Origin: Adiantum capillus-veneris
Lineage: Eukaryota; Streptophyta; Polypodiopsida; Polypodiales; Pteridaceae
NCBI GenBank assembly: GCA_014529385.2
Contig: CM043968.1
Coordinates: 129,183,018 to 129,247,017 of the forward strand
Direction of reading: 5' to 3'
Length of the DNA stretch: 64,000 bases
Numbering within the stretch: the first letter of the stretch is position 1; each line of letters opens with the position of its first letter. The notes beneath the pieces were generated by a model, which saw nothing but the letters and a program-made list of their open reading frames with translations, searched no databases and was not told the origin of the DNA. Shown here in pieces: positions 54,554-64,000 of the stretch. Position numbers and translations under genes: made by a program.

Positions 54554-56129
54554 CGCAGGTTCGAGGATAAATCAGCACCAGATTTCAATTTTAAGAAGGA
54601 GTTCTTCTAGTCGACAAAATCCCAATTGCAATTCATCGACCTTGCAATTCAAGGATTCAAGGACTCGTGGAAATTCGAAGTATAATTGATCGAATTTGCA
54701 GAAGAAAACGAGACTATTAATTGGTGGCTATTCAGCGAGACTGATTTCCAATTTGGCTTTATAATGACCCAAAATATGGTATGTTGAGTGTTCACCTTCA
54801 ATTCTAATGCATAATCATTGCGGATTGTGAAGGCAAGAAGAAAGCATGAAAGCTTGGAGAGTCAGAATATTTTTGACTTCGAGCGAGCAATTGTTTTGTC
54901 ATGATGAACGACATCGGAAAGCTTAATTAAAGAGGAAGGAAATAAGGATCGAAGAAGAGAGGAGGAAATTCAAGCTTGTCACGAAAATTCGAAGATAGAA
55001 GGAAGGATGGAAAGAGCCATCGAAACCATCGGAGAACTGCCGTAATTCTCCTGCTTGAAAGCCACACAAGTTTAGTATTCCCCCTTTCCTTGTGCTTCCT
55101 CGATTCAACCACAGTACATCCACAATTCTTGCCATCCGGCTCACCCCTGCTGTGGGAAGGGCTGCCTAGCAGTGATTCCAACTCAAACTCCGGCCGTGGG
55201 AAGGACCGCCAACCCATGCTGTCGACCTGCACGGAAATGCTCACAGCTGCCACCAATACTGTCGCCTAGGCTTGCTGGGTAAAATTCGACACTTCCTCGC
55301 GGTCCAATGCTCACCCTGCACAACACCCTGAGCCTCCCTCTGTACTCGCGCGCTGCCCGCAGCTTTCCAGCATGCCATGCAGGCTATAAAAATCCTTTAC
55401 ACACCTCTTTTAAACCAAAAATTTGAGGTTTAAAGCTTTGGCCGCCCACTGCAAAAATCTACAAACCCTCTACAATTCAAACCTTGGCCGCCCATTGTTC
55501 CTACTCGGCCGCCCATTGTAGTCTACCTTTTACTTTGGCCGCCCCTGGCAATACCCGATTCATTTGGCTTCCCCCACTGCAGCATACGGTCCTATTTTAA
55601 AGTAAACCTTCAAATCCATTTAACCCAAACCTCTAAAGGCTTTCCAATTCCATTGTGTCCAATCAACTTAAGTATTAAGTTGGCCCCTTTTATTAAGGAC
55701 TCGGGTCCCTTCTATAATTGCTTGGTCGGTCTCCAATTCCAATTTCATTGACTCCTTTGGCCGCACAAGCTTTCAATTTCGTTGTTTGAAGGGGAATATT
55801 GGCCGTTCAATTCTTCACCAAACATCTTTGACAACCTTTGGGGTGAAAGTCAAAAATTATCACTATCTTTTGGGATAAGGCGACCACACGCCATAAAATT
55901 CAACCGGCTCGGTGACACACCGTCGAACCGTCTACTTCTCTGGCAATTTCTTAGCGCATTTCCATTCCGGACTGGACGCCACCACTATTCCTCAGCTAAG
56001 TACATTACATTTCTGTTATTTATTTTATTTTATTCCGCATATTGCATCTGTGAATATCACCAAATAGCCTCTTTAAGCATTACCATTTAAGTATTTAATT
56101 AAATAAAAAAATAAAAAAAGCACGCAATC
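54554..56129 (+). other. Gypsy D leader
   Basis: About 1.6 kb between primer site and gag. Short open stretches (54923-55269) show no domain. The words ggccgccc recur at 55440-55550. Confidence 0.5.
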
Positions 56130-56990
56130 ATGGCACACCTTCCTCAGGCACCCACGATTGCAGAGCAACTTCAAAATTTGTAGCAGTCACTCACATATGA
56201 ACGCATGCAAAGGCAAGAACTTGAAGATAAATTACTGCATTCTACACGCACCGAATCTGCACCGGCACCGAAGAAAAACAAAATTAGCAGAAAAGCCTTC
56301 ACTTTCAAAGATTTTGATGGCACTAAAGATGCTAGCACGGTTCTAGCATGGGTTAGTCAACTAGATGACTATTTTCATGATGAAGACTTTCCCGAGCGTC
56401 AAATGGTAAAGTGTGCATCCAATCATCTCACTAGCAGCGCTGCATTGTGGTGGAACGCCACCAAACAACATGGAAGAAGACCACGCACCTGGAATGCATT
56501 TAAAAAAGTGTTTTCACCCCAATTTTTGCCCACACAGTACAAAGCTAAAGCACGACGTCAATGGGATTTAATTCGACAGGGTAGAAATGAAGATGTACAG
56601 GGTTACACTGACTATTTTTGGAATTGTCTAATTCAATTGCAATCTTGACACTACAAATTAGTGTTGAGGTAGATATGTTCAAACCAGATTCTCTGTCAAA
56701 GGCCATTAATTTGGCTTTGAACGCAGAAAAGAAGAAAGGTGGACATTCCTCTCACATTGATCAACCTGCTAACACTAACCGCAACAAGAGACCTCCTTTC
56801 TCTCCTAACTTTGACAGAAGCAAACACCAAAGCCGTACTTTTTTCAAAAGACGTAGATTTGACAATCCTCCTACAACTTCTCAACCTCATACGAGCAACA
56901 ACAACAACAACAAAAACACCCAGCAAAACGAGGCAACCAGCATTCTCCTCCAAATTCTAATGGTAACAAAAAGGTGAAGTGTTTTAAATG
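56130..56990 (+). pseudogene. Gypsy D gag
   Basis: ATG 56130 (MAHLPQAPTIAEQL) meets a TAG at 56179, then stays open to 56645: FTFKDFDGTKDASTVLAWVS, ALWWNATKQHGRRP, YTDYFWNCLIQL (retrotransposon gag family). A second stop at 56646 precedes an Asn/Arg-rich linker. The Gag region ends in a CCHC knuckle, CFKCFQYGHYADKC, at 56974-57020. Without the two stops it would be a typical chromovirus-like Gag. Confidence 0.85.
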
Positions 56991-57560
56991 CTTTCAGTAT
57001 GGTCACTATGCAGATAAGTGCCCAAATGGTCATGCTAAGGGCAATGGTCAATCCAATGGCCATTCAAATGGAGTCAACAGGAATTCAAGTCAAAAACCCT
57101 TCAACAACAACCGCCCCAACGGAGCTACTCTTAACCTCATCGAGGATGCTACACCCAACGACAATGAAGTGGAAGTTAACTACGGTGAGGGATATGATCC
57201 TGATTATGATAACGATGACAACCCATCCTCAGGTACTCTTATAGATCCTCACACTTTGTTTAAAGTGCAAGGCACTGTTAAGGGTGAAAATGTCACCATT
57301 CTGTTAGATGATGGTAGTAGCCATGATTTCATTTCTACACGATTGGCACAGCAACTATAACTCTATGAAATCTCATCACCTCACAAGGTCAAAACTGTTT
57401 TTAATAATCAACGTTTTAATTGTAAAACTCAAGTCACTGTTGAAGTTTGCATTGGTGAATTCACACAAGCACGTACATTTTTGATAGCACCATTGCATGG
57501 TCTTGATATGATTTTGGGAATGCCATTTCGTCATGAATTTGATCCGTTGATTAATTATTA
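56991..57560 (+). pseudogene. Gypsy D protease
   Basis: 56974-57360 leads into VTILLDDGSSHDFISTRLA, a retropepsin active site (here DDGS), then a stop at 57358. The fold continues in the next section with TFLIAPLHGLDMILGMPF near 57480-57530. A stop at 57559 ends it. Confidence 0.75.
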
Positions 57561-57696
57561 AACACGTACAATGTCTCTCACTCATAATAATAAAAATTTC
57601 TCCATCCAAGCAACACTGGCACATCAAAAATTTCCACTCCTCGCTCATACTTAAGCGAAACGAGCAATTCGAAAACATGGGAAAACATATCTAGTC

Positions 57697-58977
57697 TTGG
57701 TAAATCAAATTTCTGTTGAAAGGAAAACTTCACATAACTCCACCCATGATGAATTTCTCTCACAATTTAAAGATTGTTTCATGTATGATCTGCCACCTGG
57801 AATTCCATCATCACGCCCAGAAGACCACAAAATTGACATCATACCGGGTAGTGAACCTCCTTGTAGAGCACCTTATCATGTAAATCCTACCGCACACAGG
57901 GAAATACAAACTCAAATCACTGATTTACTTGACCGAGGCCTAATCCGACCTAGTAGTTCACCATACGGAGCTCTAGTACTTCTTGTCAAGAAGAAAAATG
58001 GAACCTTTCGTATGTGTATCGACTACAGAGCTTTACACAAGATCACCATTAAGAATAGGTTTCCTATTCCTAGAGTGGATGCTCTACTAGACAAACTGAA
58101 AGGGGCAAACATCTTTAGCAAAATTGACCTTAAATCAGGGTATCACCAAGTCAAAATGTTTGAACATGATGTCTACAAAACTGCTTTCAGAACACAAACT
58201 GGACACTATGAATTTCTTGTCATGCCATTTGGTTTGACAAATGCACCAGCTACATTCACACGCATGATGAATCGAATTTTCATTGACCATCAAGATTTTG
58301 TGATTGTATTTTTTTATGATATTTTGGTATTCAGTAAATCTGAAGAAGAGCATAAACAACACTTGACACGTGTATTTGATCTCCTTTCACAAAATCACTT
58401 GTATTTGAATCCTGAAAAGAGTTCAGTTTTCCAATCTGAAATTGAATATTTGGGACACATTGTATCGGGTAAGGGAATACATGTCAATCCAAAGAAAATT
58501 GAAGCCATTCAATCATGGCCAAGACCCAAAAACTTGCATGAGCTATGATCTTTTATTGGTCTTTATAGCTATTACAGGAAATTTGTTTGTAATTTTGCTT
58601 ACAAAGCACATTATTTGACTCTCTTATTGAAGAAAAACACGCCTTATGAATGGACTGATTTGCAAGAAAGCTCATTTAATGCACTTAAACATGCTTTGAC
58701 TAATGCACCTGTATTGCAATTGCCCGATTTTGAAAGACCATTCTTTGTGGTAGTCACTGATGCTAGTGGAAAAGGTATCGGTGCAATCCTCATGCAAGAT
58801 AACCATCCAATTGCTTTCGAAAGTCGTAAATTCAAACCGTCTGAAAAAAAGTTCAATACTTATGATAAAGAGTTGACTGCTGTGGTACATGCATTGAAAA
58901 TTTGGAAACACTATGTAATGGGTACTGATTTAATCATTAAAACTGATCAACAAAGTATCAAATATTTACTTTCTTAG
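57697..58977 (+). pseudogene. Gypsy D reverse transcriptase and RNase H
   Basis: 57697-58548 encodes RPEDHKIDIIPGSEPPCRAP, SSPYGALVLLVKKKNGTFRM, PRVDALLDKL, FSKIDLKSGYHQV and FGLTNAPATFTRMMN. The catalytic YxDD is replaced by FFYD (about 58305-58320), so the first active-site Asp is Tyr. A stop at 58546 separates RNase H (58615-58977: VVTDASGKGIGAIL, YDKELTAVVHALKIWKHY, KTDQQSIKYLL), which ends in a stop at 58975. RNase H continues (DALSRRPS) to about 59095. Confidence 0.85.
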
Positions 58978-59138
58978 CCCTTAATATATGATATACATAT
59001 TGAGAGGGTCGCTTTTATTCAATGTTTTCAGCCCAACATTCAATACCAACCTGGTAAAGAAAACATTGTAGCTGATGCATTGAGTAGAAGACCCTCACTT
59101 AATCATCTATCAACCATTACGGGAATTTCATTTGACAT

Positions 59139-60502
59139 ATGCCTGACACTTATGCACATGATGATGACTTCAAAACGACATGGTTGCACATGCTTGATAA
59201 TTCTGTACACACATTTCTCGAATACACTATTCAAGAAAACTTCCTTTATTTCAAAAAAAAATTGTGTGTGACTAAACCTTTCCGTACATTAGTTATTGAA
59301 GAATTGCACAAACCACCTTATGCTGGACATAGAGGATTTGCTGCAACTTTTCAAAATTTATGTCGTGATTTCTATTGGCCTACTATGAGAATGGATGTTG
59401 AACAATATGTTTCAACTTGTTTGATTTGTCAAAAAATCAAAGCAGCTACAGGTAAGAAATTGGGACTTTTACACCCTCTCCCCATTCCTGAAAGACCTTG
59501 GGAACATATTTCAATGGATTTTGTTACTGTTTTCCCACTCACAATGCACAAACATGACATGATATAGAATATTATTGATCGTTTCTCTAAACAAGCGTAT
59601 TTTGTTCCGTGTAAGAAAACACTCACAGCACATCAAGCTGCACACTTTTGTTTCTTAAGACTGTTTTCCCACATCATGGTTTGCCTAAAGTGATTATTTC
59701 TGATCGAGACTCAAAATTTTGTAGTGCTTTTTGGACTACTGTGTTTGACAATCTTGGCACTACACTTGACTTCACTTCTACATTTCATCCTGAATCTAAT
59801 GGTCAAACCGAAGTCACCAATCGCACTGTTATTGATTTGTTAAAGGTTTATGTTTCTTCTCAACCTAAGAAATAGGATGATTACATACATATTTTGCAAT
59901 TTGCATACAGCAACACCACTCACACTGCCACGGGTAAGTGTCCATTTGAAATTGTATACGGTCACTCTCTTCCTACTCATGCTTCACGTCTTTCTAATGT
60001 TGTGCCTGCCGCTGATGATTTCACTTCTGACTTTCATGATATTTATGCAAGTGTGCATTCTGCCATTAAACACTCACAAGAACTTTACACCAAGCATGCT
60101 AACAAGCACCGCAAGGCACACCAATTCAAAGAAGGTGATCATGTTTTACTTCGCATCGGAAAACACAGGATCAAAAGTGTTGATACTAATGTCTTTGTTA
60201 AGCCTTCTCCTCGTTTTTATGGACCTTTCAAAATTTCAGCTGTCATTAATGATGTTTCTTTTCGTTTAGAACTACTTGCACATTGGCACATTCACAATGC
60301 CTTTCACATTAGCCTTTTACACCCATTCCAAGGACCCCTACCTACACACCACATTTATGAAGACCCACCTTCACTTGTAGACCAAGAAGAGCAACTCATC
60401 CCTGATAAAATAGTTGACCATGAGACCACCACTATACGTACTGGAATTATTTATAACCGTTACCTTTTGACTTTCAAGGGCCACCCCAGAGTGGATGCCT
60501 GA
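59139..60502 (+). pseudogene. Gypsy D integrase and chromodomain-like tail
   Basis: The HHCC zinc domain (H..., HRGFAATF, CLICQKIKA) and the first core Asp (SMDFVTVFPL) lie at 59139-59567, ending in a stop. After a frame change come ISDRDSKFCSAFWTTV and HPESNGQTEVTNRTV (second Asp and Glu) at 59648-59872, then a stop. 59894-60502 encodes AYSNTTHTATGKCPFEIVYG, the GDHVLLRIGKH segment, a tail with HISLLHPFQGPLP, and IPDKIVDHE...YLLTFKGHP, which resembles the start of a chromodomain and breaks off there. Confidence 0.8.
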
Positions 60503-60611
60503 AAAGTTTTTTCGCAACTTCCCCGACCTTCTCCACACTTTCCATCACTCACGGTCGAGTTGATTTCTCTATTGAGCAACTGAGGACAATTGCTATCCAT
60601 GGTGGGAGGGA

Positions 60612-61280
60612 TGTTACGAGATTGGGCACCATCCTGTTGTAGTGGTTAGCTGCAATTGGGATAGCTGGCGTAATGGTTAATTATGTGTTGTCTATTTATT
60701 TTACTAATTGAGTTGATGATGATTTTGTAGAGTGGAATGTGGGGAGTTGATGAAGAGGCGACGGCAATTACTCTTGGCCATTTTATATTTGCACAGTATC
60801 TTAGAACATCATTTCAATAAGCCACTATGGCTCTGTAAATAGTTGTAGTGGGAACTTCCCTTATGGGTCATGCAAGAACTAATGAGCTTCGCTCATTTGC
60901 AAAAGTAAAGTGGTTGTAAAAAGAGGGGCCTCAAATTTTGGCACCTTAAACTCAAAATAATATATTAAATACCAACTCCACAAGAGAGGTGCCGTGGAGT
61001 TTGGGGCTAGATGTAGGCCTTTCTCTTGCAGATTCTCTTCTCTACTCTCTTATGCTATGGTTATTTGCTGTGTACTCTCTAATTTAGTCTCTATCTCTTA
61101 CACTCTCTTACAAGCATGTCTATGTCAATTCTATGTTTACTGTGTGTGTGTGTGTGTGTCATAGTCTAGGTGAGTGTGTGTGCTTGGAAATTGGAAGAAG
61201 AGGTGGACAGGTTGATGGTGATTGCTTGAAAGCTTGTGTTGAATATTTTAAGCGGTCGATCTCCCCCTCTTCTCCCAACA
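60612..61280 (+). repeat. 3' LTR of gypsy D
   Basis: 669 bp, partner of 53866-54540, preceded by the purine tract at 60601-60611 and followed by the attac duplication. Confidence 0.95.
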
Positions 61281-62133
61281 ATTACATATTTGTTAGAGGG
61301 GCTATTACTTGGAGATCGTCTCATCAAAATTGTATGTCCTATTCCACTAGTGAGACTGAGTATGTTGCAGCATCAAAGACCAGCAAGAAAGCATTGTGGT
61401 TGGCACGTTTAGTGGGAGATCTAGACAAGAGGTCACAAATTCTAGTGTTGTATTGTGATAGTTAGAGTTCCATTTCTTTGGCAAAGTATCCCATGTTTCA
61501 TTAAGAAAAAAACATGTTAAGGTGAGATATCATTTTATCTAAGATTTGTTGGAAAATAAGCAGATCAAACTTGTCAAAATCCATACAGATGGTAATCCTA
61601 TGGATGCTCTTACAAAGAGCTTAGATATGGAGCACTTTTCACATGGCATAGAGGTAATGGGTATGAGGTAATGGACAATATTGACCATTAATTGTTGGGG
61701 TAATGGCCAATATGGCCAATTAGACACACCAGTACTAAAATAGCTATCCTTATTCTTATATATAATATGAAGAAGGAGTCACAATGAGGGTTATCTCACT
61801 ATAAACTCCACCACACATTGCATACTCTCCTTCTCCCTCATTGCACAAGTATGCATACACACATCCACACTCTTGCACTCCTTCAATATTTTCCTACTTT
61901 CTTCTCTATATAATCTTTTAATTCCATACTTTAAATGTGTGAAAGGAGTAACTCTCTAAAGGTATGTCTCTTTATATACATTAAATAAAATTTAATTCTA
62001 ATATCTATGGAGACAAATAAAAGAAATAAGATAGATTCATGAAAGGGAAAAACTTAGCTTTCATCTTTGATGCAAATTAATGATTCTCCATAACAATGAT
62101 CCCAACTCCCTAGGAGTGTTGATATGGCATTGA
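61281..62133 (+). pseudogene. Copia E, RNase H end and 3' LTR start
   Basis: The copia frame interrupted at 53865 resumes after the attac duplication: ITWRSSHQNCMSYSTSETEY and VAASKTSKKALWLARLVGDL, then decayed peptides to about 61640. A TGTTGGGG at 61693 after a purine-poor spacer may start the 3' LTR, which includes a tatatataatatg TATA-like stretch near 61757. It is cut at 62133 by the next copia insertion. Confidence 0.75.
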
Positions 62134-64000
62134 TGTTGGAATTAGGGTTGCAGAGAAACACACACAGCTTGGAGAAGACGAAGGAAGCTCAAGGCACACA
62201 ATAGAGAGTGTGTTACTTAGTGTGCAATGGAAAGATAGATAGCCCTAGAGTGATGAGCGTATATACAATGCACGGGGGGAAAAACCTCCTAAAGAGGGAA
62301 AAAATGCCCTGGCGGTCCTAGTGTGTTCACACACATCACTACCACATGTATATGGTAACAAATCCCCTCTGGAGTGATGCGGTGAACGAGAGCTGGCACA
62401 TGAGTAAAGGGAAGTGCCATGCCCTGAGGACAGGATCAGTCCACAAAGGGGAGTAAGCCCAAAGCTTTGAGGAAAGCTTCAAGCTTCTCACGAGACAATG
62501 CCTTTGTGAAAAGATCTGCAAGGTTGTCCTGTGTTGGCACATAAGCCAAGCTGGTCTCTCCTGCTGAGAGCCTCTCCCTGACATAGTGGTAATGCACCTC
62601 AATGTGCTTTGTGTGAGCATGAATAACTAGGTTCCTCGCAACTGCCAATGCGCTCTGACTGTCAGTGTAGATAGTGTTGGCAGTGTCCTGTCCAACACCC
62701 AAATCAGCCATAAGACGTCTGAGCCATACACACTCAACCGTAGCTGTGAAGACTGCCCTGCACTCAACATCACAACTCGAAGTGGCCACAGTAGGTTGCT
62801 TCTTGCTCAACCACGATATACATGAACTGCCAAGCATGAAACAAAAACCACTTGTGGACACTCGCGTGTCAAAACAACCAACCCAATCTGAGTCCGAAAA
62901 AGCATGTAAGTCTGGCGGCAATGATCCCCCCTTGGGATAAAACAAGCCAAGATGTAAAGTGCCACTAAGTTAGCAGAAAATCCTCTTGACAACCTGTCAA
63001 TGCTTAGACCCTGGGCTATGCATAAATCTGTTGACCTGTGAGACTGCAAACTGAATATCCGGCCTCGTGTTGCATACATAAATGAGGCAGCCAACAGCAG
63101 TTTGGTAAAGAGTGATATCAGCAGGATCACCAACATCATGTAGACTCAACTTCAAACCTGTTTCCATGGGAGTGGCAATAGGTTTGCAATCCTCAAGTCC
63201 AAACTTACATAGCAATGTCTCTATGTAACTTTTCTGACACAAGGCAATACCACCATCACACTGCTTAAACTGTATACCCAAATAATGATGCAACAGCCCC
63301 AAATCTTTCATCTTGAAACTAGCATTTAAATCAGCCGTAAATTCAGCAATGTGTCTCTCATTTGGTCCAATGATCAGCAAATCATCAACATAAAGAACCA
63401 CAATGAGAAGTACATCACCCTCACACTTTACATACAATGTGCTTTCTGTTGGACTGTTACGAAAGCCTTGTTTGACCAAATGAGTGTCAGCTTTCTCATA
63501 CCAAGCACGAGGAGATTGCTTCAACCCATACAAAGCCTTCTTACATCTGCACACTTTGTCCTCTTGTCCTTTTATGAGAAAACCGCGAGGCTGCGTTACA
63601 TAAACTTCCTCAAATATGTCACCATTCAAGAAAGCAGTAACAATGTCTGATTGATGTACATCCCAACCAAAATGTCTGATTGATGTACATCCCAACCAAA
63701 ATGAGCTGCCAATGCACATAGAAAACGCATAATAGTCATACGACAAGTGGGAGCAAAAGTCTCTTCATAGTCTATGCCTTTTTGCTGTGCATAACCTTTT
63801 GCAACAAGTCGAGCCTTAGGGCGATCGATCTCACCATCCGGCTTGCGTTTCAACTTGTAAACCCACTTCGTACCAATGGCCTTTTTGCCAGGAGGCAAAT
63901 CACATAAAGTCCATGTGTCATTTTCTATAAGTGCATCATATTCTGATTGCATGGCAGCCATCCAATTTTTTGAATTTTGTGCTTCATCAAAAGTCAGAGG
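62134..64000 (-). mobile_element. Second copy of the 26386 copia family, 3' part
   Basis: The 3' LTR at 62134-62360 (227 bp) and internal sequence to the window end are very similar to 26386-28240. The other LTR and any target duplication (attga precedes the LTR at 62129-62133) lie outside the window. Unlike the first copy its pol is broken: a stop near 62995 and a 29-bp tandem duplication at about 63646-63703. Confidence 0.95.
62436..63961 (-). pseudogene. Copia pol remnant (RT and RNase H) of the second copy
   Basis: 63961-63626 holds the RT start (DTWTLCDLPPGKKAIGTKWV). A 29-bp tandem duplication then shifts the frame. 63746-62997 holds the rest of the RT with an intact LYVDDLLI. A TGG-to-TGA change after GSKH ends it, and 62945-62436 holds RNase H to the normal C-terminus GLLPFVD. 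All motifs except the breaks match the intact copy. Confidence 0.9.

Larger units (their letters stand above)
53866..61280 (+). mobile_element. Complete Ty3/gypsy element (gypsy D), 7415 bp
   Basis: LTRs 53866-54540 (675 bp) and 60612-61280 (669 bp), TGTTACGAG...CCCAACA, are flanked by the target duplication attac (53861-53865 and 61281-61285). The primer site tggtatcagatc lies at 54542-54553 and a purine tract ggtgggaggga at 60601-60611. Gag, protease, RT, RNase H, integrase and a chromodomain-like tail follow in order, but with many stops. By eye the LTRs differ by about 20 substitutions plus small indels. It is inserted in the RNase H part of copia E. Structurally complete, coding-dead. 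Confidence 0.95.

Overview
This is nuclear DNA of a land plant. It has spliced plant-type genes, a CACTA (En/Spm) transposon, Ty1/copia and Ty3/gypsy elements with plant-type primer sites, very long (CT)n, (GT)n and (GA)n tracts, and a plant-type phosphatase-like gene fragment. Gene-poor, deeply nested repeats with many long microsatellites would fit a large genome such as a fern, but I cannot name the species. No rRNA, tRNA, CRISPR array or bacterial feature was seen.

Layout. 1-9568: two copies of one gypsy-type LTR enclose unrecognised DNA, a possible LINE relic and a decayed + strand copia element (about 4480-8985) that itself carries a 211-bp MITE-like insertion. 9569-20078: leader and gag of gypsy elements, split by a complete CACTA transposon at 12176-19864. 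That transposon has 14-bp terminal repeats, a 3-bp target duplication, two spliced genes whose reading frames appear uninterrupted, and a captured heavy-metal-associated (HMA) domain fragment. 20079-20395: an LTR of another copia element.

20396-36080 is the only region with low-copy-looking genes. It holds a multi-exon but stop-riddled gene of a transposase-like family I cannot name (20891-25376), a possible last exon at 25683-25849, a plant HAD/NLI-phosphatase-like gene (- strand) cut in two by a young intact copia element (26386-31563, target duplication AAATG), the first exon of a small basic protein (32967), and a zinc-binding, acidic-tailed gene (- strand, 34850-35926). Motifs resembling ACCGGT recur at its edges and inside a long intron.

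36081-52168 is a complex of one LTR family (called B here, about 3.25 kb). An inverted partial copy lies at 36081-38375, a gypsy pol with a second aspartic-protease domain after the integrase at about 38400-45668, a full LTR at 46685-49934, and a deleted gag-only derivative to its right that shares that LTR. 52169-62133 is a + strand copia relic split by a complete gypsy element (53866-61280, target duplication ATTAC). 62134-64000 is the 3' part of a second copy of the 26386 copia family, running off the window.

Most coding capacity belongs to mobile elements. The nesting gives a relative order: the gypsy gag precedes the CACTA insertion, the HAD gene precedes the intact copia, and the copia at 52169 precedes the gypsy at 53866. 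Splice sites, frames and repeat boundaries were read by eye from the sequence; no database search was made.
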